From Bacilli bacterium (lineage in GTDB: Bacteria > Bacillota_I > Bacilli_A > RF39 > UBA660), in assembly GCA_016297695.1 (NCBI GenBank), contig JAEDGC010000050.1, forward strand, positions 1 to 11,492: a DNA stretch of 11,492 nucleotides, in the 5' to 3' direction. The position numbers were made by a program, and so were the translations under genes. Position 1 is the stretch's first letter, and each line of letters opens with the position of its first letter. A model generated the notes under the pieces. It saw only the letters and a program-made list of their open reading frames with translations, was not told the DNA's origin and searched no databases. Positions 4,557 through 11,492 of this stretch are shown one piece after another.

Positions 4557-6932
4557 CTATCTATCTGTTGTATGTACAGTTGCTCTTAAATTAATTGTTT
4601 TAACATTTTCAAATAATGTATAACCTGTTGCTGCACTATAATTTGTTTTTGGATTGTAATATATTTTAATCTCAATTGTAGCAGTGTAAGAATTTGGGAA
4701 ATTAAGGTCTATCTCTAATGTTGATGTTACACTTTCACCAAAAGGCACAAATAAATTGTTATGTTCTTTCAAACCTTTAATTGAAACATACATATCCATA
4801 TCTGTTGAATTTGTAATCGTTACTTTTTCTTGTGCTGTAAATTGACTATCTTGATAAACATCAAAAACAATATTTGGCAAATATGCAACATCTAAATTTT
4901 CAATCCTATTAATTTCTACGTTGTTATATTTAAGAATTGTATTAACTAGATTTTGTTCTATTGTTAATTTTGAAGAATCAAATTGAGAGTTTTCTAAATT
5001 TGATATTCTCTCTTTTTCTTCATTCGTATAGTCATTACTTGATAATCCTTTTCCTGCTACTTTATCTACTTTATTACTAACTTCATTTTGTAAACTATCA
5101 ATAGCATTAGATTGCTCTTTATTAACATTTTCAAGTGCGTGTATTTGCTCACTTTGTTCTTTATCTACTCTAACATTTGTGAGCACTTGGTCTTTGATAG
5201 ATATGTCATAGTTTTTATTGATAACAAATGGCACATCACCTGTTGTAAACTCTTGACCACCATAATAAACAGGTATGTAATTGTCATATGGTGTGCCTTG
5301 TTCGATTGTTGGTGTGGCAAGTTCATAATAGAGAATTACACCTGACATTGCTGATTTAAATGCTGCGGCATCGGTATAAGAGCTATCAATAACATAAACA
5401 GATGTAGCATATCTGCAAATACTATCTTCAATAGGAGTTCCACTAATTGGTGTTACATTAACACTATATTTTGAACAAATTATATTTTGCCATTTTTGTC
5501 TATCTTCACCAGTAGGAATGGCATTTGGCAAACTTGTACTAAATCTTTTTGTGCCTTGATAGTCTATTATGCTCCAATCCAACGTTCCTAAATCAACCCT
5601 ACCAACTTTTCTCGTAATTTCTCCATCAGGTATTTTATTATCACGAACGTTTCCAGCACTTCTCAAAATGTCATTTCCAAAGTTAAGTGTGTTCTTGATG
5701 TGTTTAACATATGTGCCATTGAATTTAGTGTCGCTTACGTTGATACATATGTCGTGTTTGTATGTTGTGCCGTAGTTTCCACCTAAATTAATTTTTATAA
5801 ATGAACAATTATTAGGTGTTGTAAATATAGAAGATGCACCAAACCACCTATAATTAATATAATTGCCATTTATATCATAATAAACGATAGCACTACCATC
5901 TTTTGCACCATAAAAATAATATTCAGTATTTGCAAAAACTTTAATAGAATTTTTGGAACGAATTTCAGTAGTTAGACTTCCAGGCGCTCCATTTGCATTG
6001 TCCCAATAACCTAATTCCCATTCTTCATCCCAAATATTCCTATTAGTGTCAACTAAATTCCCACTACCATTTTCTATGTGTCCTGTGTCATATGCAAGAC
6101 TTCCTTTGTAGTATTTGAAGAAGTTGCTTGGTGTGTTTAATATGTCTTGTGGAATGTTGTCGTTTGAGCCAAACCATTGTGTTAAGTCGATAAAGAATGG
6201 TCTAACAACAACATTATTTAATGTAGTACCATTAGAAACCCTAATATCATACACAAAATTGTCAGCATAAGTCCAATTAACTAATATTTTAGTTCCTGTA
6301 TTGCCAGCACCAGTATTTCCATCCATTACTACTAATCCTTCAATAGCAGTATCTAAATTAGCAAAGCCAACGAATATTTTATGTTCATTAATATTTTTTA
6401 TATTATTAAAATAAAAATATGTTGTTTCTGTTGCTGTACCATTTAATGTATATGTTCCATCACCATTATTTGTAAGAGTAACCCCATTAGTTGTTTTTGT
6501 TGAAATAATAGGTACTAATTGATTTCTTACAATACTATTACCCTCAATGCTATTTACTTCCATTTGGCTTTCAGGTGGTAATGCCAAGTTGTCGCTTACA
6601 CCACTTATTTTGATTAGCACATTATCGCTTACATTAACACTTTCTTCGTTTGAGATTTGCCCTACATAATCTACTACTGCTTTCTCACTTGGATACTTTG
6701 TGTCGCTTGGTGTTGTGTCATTTATCTCTACTACAATATTTGAAAAGTGTTCATTTATTGCACTAACTATTGCGTTCATTATTTCGGCATTTAATGGTGT
6801 GCCTGGAGTTGTAATCGTTCCATTCCTTGATAAATCAAATAAATACTCATCACCAGTATTTACATCTATCGCTTTATATCTATTAAGATTATTGCCTACT
6901 TCATTAACAAATGTTATATTTAATTTTGCCAT
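4557..6932 (-). CDS. Modular tail fibre / receptor-binding protein
   Basis: A 791-residue modular surface protein, probably the host-recognition fibre. Residues 1-95 resemble the attachment part of phage fibres (a KAIDVNTGDEYLFDL strand, TPLNAEIMNAI, SDTKYPSEKAVVDYV). Residues about 140-285 form a beta module beginning with TTNGVTLTNNGDGTYTLNGTAT. Residues 292-400 form a second module (NLVDTNRNIWDEEWELGYW, YYFYGAKDGSAIVYYD), typical of carbohydrate-binding-like inserts in phage and host surface proteins. Residues 420-580 follow with DILRSAGNVRDNKIPDGEITRK and a strand-rich part. Residues 588-650 are a trimeric coiled coil with two 14-residue repeats and an NKVDKVAGKGLSSNDYTNEEK segment common in trimeric phage fibres. 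The C-terminal 140 residues are a final beta domain. The SD is AGGGGG just upstream of the TAATG overlap. Codon usage is patchy, suggesting domain exchange. Confident as a fibre, unsure of the ligand; no depolymerase catalytic motif was seen. Confidence 0.8.
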   Translation of the reverse strand: MAKLNITFVNEVGNNLNRYKAIDVNTGDEYLFDLSRNGTITTPGTPLNAEIMNAIVSAINEHFSNIVVEINDTTPSDTKYPSEKAVVDYVGQISNEESVNVSDNVLIKISGVSDNLALPPESQMEVNSIEGNSIVRNQLVPIISTKTTNGVTLTNNGDGTYTLNGTATETTYFYFNNIKNINEHKIFVGFANLDTAIEGLVVMDGNTGAGNTGTKILVNWTYADNFVYDIRVSNGTTLNNVVVRPFFIDLTQWFGSNDNIPQDILNTPSNFFKYYKGSLAYDTGHIENGSGNLVDTNRNIWDEEWELGYWDNANGAPGSLTTEIRSKNSIKVFANTEYYFYGAKDGSAIVYYDINGNYINYRWFGASSIFTTPNNCSFIKINLGGNYGTTYKHDICINVSDTKFNGTYVKHIKNTLNFGNDILRSAGNVRDNKIPDGEITRKVGRVDLGTLDWSIIDYQGTKRFSTSLPNAIPTGEDRQKWQNIICSKYSVNVTPISGTPIEDSICRYATSVYVIDSSYTDAAAFKSAMSGVILYYELATPTIEQGTPYDNYIPVYYGGQEFTTGDVPFVINKNYDISIKDQVLTNVRVDKEQSEQIHALENVNKEQSNAIDSLQNEVSNKVDKVAGKGLSSNDYTNEEKERISNLENSQFDSSKLTIEQNLVNTILKYNNVEINRIENLDVAYLPNIVFDVYQDSQFTAQEKVTITNSTDMDMYVSIKGLKEHNNLFVPFGESVTSTLEIDLNFPNSYTATIEIKIYYNPKTNYSAATGYTLFENVKTINLRATVHTTDR

Positions 6933-7327
6933 TAACTAATTCCCCCTAATTTCATTGAATTGCCAGTTATTGTCAAACCAGTTATATTATATCTCCATTG
7001 TTCTTCGCTTATACGATCGATTATTGAATAAAGTCTTTGCTCAATATCATTTGCCTTAATCTCATTAAAATTTTGATTAACTTCGTTTCTGATTTCTAAC
7101 AATGACAAATTACTTTGTATTGCTTGCAAAAGAATATTAATATTATTTTTTACTCTATTATAATCTTGCAAATCAACAATATCATTATACACCCAATTTG
7201 TTTTACTTTCAACAATAACTTGAATTTTATAGTATGCAAGCCATTCTCTGCACCACTCTATATATTTTTCAATTCGATTAAATTCATCGCTAAAATTATA
7301 TATGTCATTTCTTTGCCATATTTTCAT
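6932..7327 (-). CDS. Conserved small tail-tip-associated protein, function unknown
   Basis: A 131-residue mostly helical protein between the hub and the fibre gene. It contains three loosely similar stretches, FSDEFNRIEKYIEW (about 12-25), LQDYNRVKNNINIL (53-66) and KANDIEQRLYSIIDRI (91-106), each a short acidic/Asn lead into an amphipathic helix. It ends in a short strand-like part (TGLTITGNSMKLGG). Proteins with this Asp/Asn-x-x-Arg helix pattern next to hub and receptor-binding genes are familiar to me from gut Firmicutes phages, but no function is established to my knowledge. By position it may connect the fibre to the hub or act as a chaperone or adaptor; that is inference. The SD is GAGGGTG in the end of the hub gene, two nucleotides separate the genes, and its TAA overlaps the ATG of the fibre gene (TAATG), implying coupled translation and a matched amount of product. 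Confidence 0.7.
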   Translation of the reverse strand: MKIWQRNDIYNFSDEFNRIEKYIEWCREWLAYYKIQVIVESKTNWVYNDIVDLQDYNRVKNNINILLQAIQSNLSLLEIRNEVNQNFNEIKANDIEQRLYSIIDRISEEQWRYNITGLTITGNSMKLGGIS

Positions 7328-7329
7328 TT

Positions 7330-9072
7330 TTATTCACCCTCTATACTTTGTAAAATAGATTTTGAAAACTCGATTCTAGTAGGAATAAACGTGTTTTTTG
7401 AGTTATATTTTGTTTGATATTCACAAGTATCTCCAACCTCTAAATATGGAATTGTTAATGTTTCAAAATTATATTTTATTGCACCACGACTTAATTTCCA
7501 ATTTGCAATTTCTTGTAAATTTTCTCTTGTTATTAAATGATTATCAACTTTTGTTATCGCATAATCCGTACTTAATTTTTGTTCATTTGATTTTTTTATT
7601 CGTTGAACAGCACTCATTTCTTTTATATAAGTACCTTTTAATTTTATTGTCGTTTCTGCAATTACATTTATTACACATCCTGTTGCATATTTTACTAATA
7701 TTTCATAATTATTATTTTCTTCTATCTTTTCAATCGTATCTTGTTTTATTGGATAGTTCTCAAATAATATAACATATTGACCAACTGACATTGTTGAATT
7801 ATATATTTCAAAATTTTCTTGAACATTACTATAATTATATTCTAATATATCTATTACATTATTATATAAATTTTTAACTGGGTTTTCACCAAATATAATT
7901 TTTCTCTCGAAAGTTTTTGAAACAGGATCATATGTTTTAAAAATATAAGTTTCACCATTTCTTGTTTTCGCAACAACACATTTTCCGCTTTCTGCAATTA
8001 ATCTTAATGCTTCTCTAAATTCAACTCTTGGAATATATCCACTAATTTTTATGCCTTGTAATTCTTTATCTATTATATAATTTGTATAATTAAAATAATT
8101 AAATAAATCTTCTAATACTTTTGTTATTTCTTCATTTTCATAATATTTGCTACCATAATAAAGTTGATTCATAAAGTAAACATCATCATATGCTTGTAAT
8201 TCTAACTTTTGATTTTTTGCCTTAAACTCTTTTAGCAAAAATGTTCCAAGTGGCAATTCTTGATATTTTTCTCCAACTTTTAAATAGTGAAATATTGTTA
8301 TTTCTTGTCGCTCTTGCAAATATCTTAATTTATTATTAGGATTTAATACATCATATTCCCCATTTTCATCATCAATTACAAGTGTTAATGAATTTGAACT
8401 TAACTCACTACTATCAATACTTAATTCATCTATTATATCTAAATCTAATATTTGTGAATTAGTGAATTTTTGATAAATCCCAAAATCAATTTCATTAAAT
8501 TTTATAAAGCGATATGGAACTCTTGTTTTAACAAATTCAATTTCTAATTTATCAAAAACTACATTGCTTAATACAGATGAACCATTTGTTGTGATTTGCG
8601 TGCTTGTATTGTTTGTAATATTTCTAATTGCAACTAAATTGTTTTTATAATAATATCTAACTATAAAACTTTCGCATACTTCTTGAAAATGCAAAGTTAA
8701 TTCAGTAAATTCAATATCATTAGAAAATAAATATATTATTTTTGGATTTGTCGCAAATAACTTATTTTCATTCGACAACTCATTGCTCCAATATGCTATA
8801 TCTTGTAAGTCTTGTTTTTTATTCTTGTTTTGAATAAAATAAAAACCATCATTTAATATAACTCTATTTGGTTCACAACTTATATAATTATAGTTGCTAG
8901 TTCTTTCTTCATCAATTGTTTTTTCTTCATCTGAAAATGGCTGCAAAGTGCTATTAATATCACTTATACTATTTTTTGCATTTTTATCATATAGTCCATA
9001 TCTTGCAATAATATAACTTTTTCTTTCAGTTGATGAACTAGCTTGCTTATATGCTTCACTTACTTTTATCAT
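7330..9072 (-). CDS. Tail-tip hub / Tal-like baseplate protein
   Basis: A 580-residue protein probably forming the tail-tip hub that closes the tube and carries the fibre. After a short N-terminus (1-80), residues about 95-200 look like a separate beta-sandwich (FTELTLHF, FIVRYYY, KLEIEF). Residues about 205-300 have the hub-type pattern: ILDLDIIDELSIDSSELSSN, LTLVIDDENGEYDVLNPNNKL, a gap, then LPLGTFLLKEF and LELQAYDDVYFMNQLYY. Residues 310-390 contain a helical segment followed by a strand-rich part with REALRLIAESGKCVVAKTRNGETYIF, and 400-580 is beta-rich. I see no clear catalytic peptidase or lysozyme motif, so I do not call an endopeptidase. SD AGAGGTG lies five nucleotides before the ATG. 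The last codons (GAGGGTGAATAA) also form the SD of the 131-aa gene. The call rests on general hub architecture and gene order. Confidence 0.72.
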   Translation of the reverse strand: MIKVSEAYKQASSSTERKSYIIARYGLYDKNAKNSISDINSTLQPFSDEEKTIDEERTSNYNYISCEPNRVILNDGFYFIQNKNKKQDLQDIAYWSNELSNENKLFATNPKIIYLFSNDIEFTELTLHFQEVCESFIVRYYYKNNLVAIRNITNNTSTQITTNGSSVLSNVVFDKLEIEFVKTRVPYRFIKFNEIDFGIYQKFTNSQILDLDIIDELSIDSSELSSNSLTLVIDDENGEYDVLNPNNKLRYLQERQEITIFHYLKVGEKYQELPLGTFLLKEFKAKNQKLELQAYDDVYFMNQLYYGSKYYENEEITKVLEDLFNYFNYTNYIIDKELQGIKISGYIPRVEFREALRLIAESGKCVVAKTRNGETYIFKTYDPVSKTFERKIIFGENPVKNLYNNVIDILEYNYSNVQENFEIYNSTMSVGQYVILFENYPIKQDTIEKIEENNNYEILVKYATGCVINVIAETTIKLKGTYIKEMSAVQRIKKSNEQKLSTDYAITKVDNHLITRENLQEIANWKLSRGAIKYNFETLTIPYLEVGDTCEYQTKYNSKNTFIPTRIEFSKSILQSIEGE

Positions 9073-9083
9073 ATTATCACCTC

Positions 9084-9704
9084 TTACAATGGCTCATATG
9101 TATCATCATATTCATCAACATTCCATTGAACAAAACTTGTTGATAAACCTCTCCAAATTTGTTTTCCATCAGTCCATAAATATAATTCTGTTGATATGTC
9201 AGTTCGATAAAATTCTTTTTCTTCTATTTCTCCACTTGGCATTAATAACCTTGCTTTAAATTTTGGTGGCAAATGCGTTAATATTTTATACCATTTATTA
9301 TATTCATCACTATTAGGAATTAAATCCCAAGTTAAATCAATGCTACAATATTTTCCAATTCGTTCTCTAAACATTAGTCCTGTGAGTGAATTTCGACCAC
9401 TTCCTTCTTTATCAACATCTGCAAAATTTATTTTAAAATTTGAACAAGAAGGAGCAATATGTGTATATTCTTTATAAACATTATTTAATATTTTTGTGAT
9501 AGCAACTCCATTAACTATTTCATAACCTATTACATCTTGATTAGGATCATCTTCTTTGTAAAAAACTGTGTATGAAACACCATCAATTTCTTCAGTTTTT
9601 GATACATAACCATATAATGAACAATTGTCAACAGTTAATGTTATTTCTTCACTTGATATTATTCTTTCATATGATATTTCTAATAAGTTTCCATCAATTG
9701 CCAT
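9084..9704 (-). CDS. Dit-like distal tail protein
   Basis: A 206-residue protein, probably the distal tail component that joins the tail tube to the tail-tip hub. An ATG exists at 9725, but the better start is 9704: it is preceded by AAGGAG six nucleotides upstream (9711-9716), whereas 9725 has no SD and would overlap the tape measure gene. The C-terminal half (about 88-195) is the recognisable part: KINFADVDKEGSGRNSLTG, then a Trp/Asp strand with LIPNSDEY, then LPPKF, EFYRTDISTELYLW and a final IWRGLSTSF. I recall this set from small phage tail proteins lying between tape measure and hub in gut Firmicutes phages. The N-terminal 85 residues are beta-rich and less recognisable. It sits between the tape measure gene (10-nt gap) and the hub gene (11-nt gap). 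The role is inferred from gene order plus these motifs; no structural comparison was possible. Confidence 0.7.
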   Translation of the reverse strand: MAIDGNLLEISYERIISSEEITLTVDNCSLYGYVSKTEEIDGVSYTVFYKEDDPNQDVIGYEIVNGVAITKILNNVYKEYTHIAPSCSNFKINFADVDKEGSGRNSLTGLMFRERIGKYCSIDLTWDLIPNSDEYNKWYKILTHLPPKFKARLLMPSGEIEEKEFYRTDISTELYLWTDGKQIWRGLSTSFVQWNVDEYDDTYEPL

Positions 9705-9714
9705 ATATTGCTCC

Positions 9715-11492
9715 TTAATTTGCATTTGATAAATTATAACCTTTTCTTATTGCAACATTTTTCAAATCATCATATATTGCTTCACTTACTTTACGACCAT
9801 TTAATTCAATTACTCTGTTATTTGATTCTTCAATTGCTTTCTTAATTAATAAATTTGATTCGATTAATGATTGGAATAAACTTAAATTATTTTCATTAGT
9901 TGAGTTTGCACTTCCATTTTGCACAATATTGCTTGTATCAACATTTTTATTTGTTGTTCCTAGTTTTTGAAATTGAACTCTATCTATTTGCTCAATTGCA
10001 TCTATTCCTATCCACGTCCATAAACTTGATAATTTGCTAGTTAAAAAATTTATTGTGTCAATAAAGACATTTACAATTTTTTCAAAAATATTTATAAAGA
10101 AATTGCCAATAGGATTCCATACGTTTTCACTAAACCAATCAGGAATTTTCTTCAACCAATTTTTAAATTTTTCCCATATATCTACAAAAAATAATCCTAT
10201 TGTAGTGCCTAAATCAACCATATAATTTATAAATTGATTAAATGCTTGTGGAAGTGTTCTTTTAAAGAAATATGGTATAGTTTCTGTGAAAAACTTAAAT
10301 AATTTTGTTCCGAATAATGTGTCAAAACTTGTCCATACATTTTCCCATACATTTCCTAAACTTTCTAATGCACCTTTAAAATCACCTTTAATTAATTGTA
10401 TAATAGCTGTAAAACTATCTAAAAGACCTAATATTTGATATGAAATAGAACCTGCTAAATTTTCTGTTATAAATTTTACTATTTTTGCAAATTCTTCTTT
10501 CAATAATTTTAAAAAGTTTTCAATATCAATATTAATATATAATAAATCTTTTAATTTCCCAACAGTTTCATCAACACTATTTTTAAATTTTTCATTGGTT
10601 TCATACATTTCTTTAAATGCTAAAGCCATTCCAGTAACTAATAAAGCAGCTTGTGTAAGTGGTGAACTAACTATTTCTACTAATTTTTCTGATAATAAAC
10701 CAATATTACCTGTAAATTGTGTTATTTTATTTAAAAAATTCATTGCACTAATTGAAACTAATATAGAACTTATTGCTGTTAAACTTGCTTTTATTAAATC
10801 TATTTTAGTTAATCCATCGTTTAATACCCAAGAAATATTTTCAATTTCGTTTCCTTGTTCATCCACATACATATTTATTTCTTTATGGTAACCCAACCAT
10901 TCTAATAATTTTGTAGCAATTTTATTTGATGCATTATTAACTTTGTCTAAACTACTTTGATATTTTGCTATTTGATTTGTTAATAAACTATAATCAGGTG
11001 CCAATACACTTGTTGTTGTATTTCCTAAAATGTTTAGTTTGTCAAATCCTAATAATATTGTTTTTAAACTTTCAACAGCATTTTCTGCATTTTCTGCTGA
11101 TTGTTCAATACTTCCAAACATTCCACCTTTTCCTAAATTTTCATATTGATAACCTTGCATTACATTAATTGATTTTAAAATTTCTCTTAATGCTATTGAA
11201 AATCCTAGAAATTTTTCAAGGAATGGTCTTAAATAAACCATTGTTAATTGTCCTATCCAACGACCTATTTCTTGCCATGTTTCACTCATTTGTTTTAGAA
11301 CGTTTGCTGTATTATTTATTGTTTTTTCAAAATCTCCTACCGCACCTGTATTAGACATTTGTTTTTGAATTACTAAAATACGCAATAATCTTTTCTCAAC
11401 TTGGTCTAATTGTCGCATTGTTTTTGTGCCACCTATTGACTGATACAATGCATATATACTAGCTTCACTTACATCATAACCAGATGTTGTTC
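9715..11492 (-). CDS. Tape measure protein, C-terminal part (partial)
   Basis: The reading frame is open to the window edge, so this is the C-terminal part (591 residues visible) of a longer protein. The codon at 11448 is TTG inside the frame and is not the true start; a further 14 codons are readable upstream of it. Tape measure proteins fill the tail tube, set tail length and help DNA cross the membrane. Supporting evidence is the large size, the position just before a Dit-like and a hub-like gene, and a long helical composition. There are hydrophobic stretches near 10790-10730 and 10660-10610, and a Trp/Phe-rich amphipathic stretch near 10200-9990. Motifs such as LLGFDKLNIL (about 11055) and a short C-terminal tail with NGRKVSEAIYDDL match phage tape measure proteins I recall from gut Firmicutes phages. 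The TAA stop lies inside the SD of the next gene. Low sequence conservation is usual for this family; gene order carries much of the call. Confidence 0.85.
   Translation of the reverse strand, partial: TTSGYDVSEASIYALYQSIGGTKTMRQLDQVEKRLLRILVIQKQMSNTGAVGDFEKTINNTANVLKQMSETWQEIGRWIGQLTMVYLRPFLEKFLGFSIALREILKSINVMQGYQYENLGKGGMFGSIEQSAENAENAVESLKTILLGFDKLNILGNTTTSVLAPDYSLLTNQIAKYQSSLDKVNNASNKIATKLLEWLGYHKEINMYVDEQGNEIENISWVLNDGLTKIDLIKASLTAISSILVSISAMNFLNKITQFTGNIGLLSEKLVEIVSSPLTQAALLVTGMALAFKEMYETNEKFKNSVDETVGKLKDLLYINIDIENFLKLLKEEFAKIVKFITENLAGSISYQILGLLDSFTAIIQLIKGDFKGALESLGNVWENVWTSFDTLFGTKLFKFFTETIPYFFKRTLPQAFNQFINYMVDLGTTIGLFFVDIWEKFKNWLKKIPDWFSENVWNPIGNFFINIFEKIVNVFIDTINFLTSKLSSLWTWIGIDAIEQIDRVQFQKLGTTNKNVDTSNIVQNGSANSTNENNLSLFQSLIESNLLIKKAIEESNNRVIELNGRKVSEAIYDDLKNVAIRKGYNLSNAN

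Noticed and set aside
7115..7772. Plus-strand frames of 100 and 124 codons opposite the hub and the 131-aa gene
   Set aside because: Leu/Ile/Phe-rich antisense translations of AT-rich genes, with no SD or partner genes on that strand.
7330..9072. Tail endopeptidase or lysozyme activity in the hub protein
   Set aside because: No His/Cys/Asp or Glu catalytic motif with family context could be recognised; only the hub architecture is supported.

Overview
The window is part of a tailed-phage or prophage genome with a very AT-rich sequence. Every credible gene lies on the minus strand, so transcription runs from position 11492 down to 1. The gene order (tape measure, Dit-like protein, tail hub, small linker, fibre/receptor-binding protein) is that of a siphovirus of low-GC Bacillota. 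The code is standard: TGG encodes Trp, stops are mostly TAA with two TAG and no TGA, and purine-rich Shine-Dalgarno (SD) sequences are strong. Several proteins resemble families I recall from uncultivated gut Firmicutes phages, so a gut low-GC Bacillota host is my inference. No capsid, packaging, integrase, endolysin, tRNA or CRISPR element is visible.

Region 1 (11492-4202) is the tail module. It holds the C-terminal part of the tape measure protein, a Dit-like distal tail protein (start corrected to 9704), a hub/Tal-like tail-tip protein, a 131-aa conserved linker, a 791-aa modular fibre/receptor-binding protein and a 115-aa two-helix membrane protein. Genes are packed with 1-nt overlaps or gaps of about ten nucleotides, and the upstream gene's last codons often carry the next gene's SD.

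Region 2 (4191-1945) is a separate transcription unit of three membrane-protein genes (292, 245 and 185 aa). It starts at a near-consensus sigma-A promoter (TTTACA-N17-TATAAT, 4163-4191) and ends at an intrinsic terminator (1945-1973) overlapping the last stop codon. The first gene has a convincing in-frame internal start with its own SD. The last gene fuses a polytopic membrane domain to a C-terminal helix-turn-helix resembling sigma-70 region 4. This layout fits a moron or a specialised lysis/host-interaction cassette and is the most interesting part of the window.

Region 3 (1912-1) holds three genes that look like accessory virion or small structural proteins: a 217-aa Q/N/Y-rich protein with a small folded core, an 87-aa helical protein and a 253-aa Gly/Asn- and Cys-rich protein. 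They sit behind a second terminator hairpin and a probable promoter. The end of the window (1-96) has no gene but contains a nested inverted repeat overlapping a possible promoter for a gene beyond the edge.
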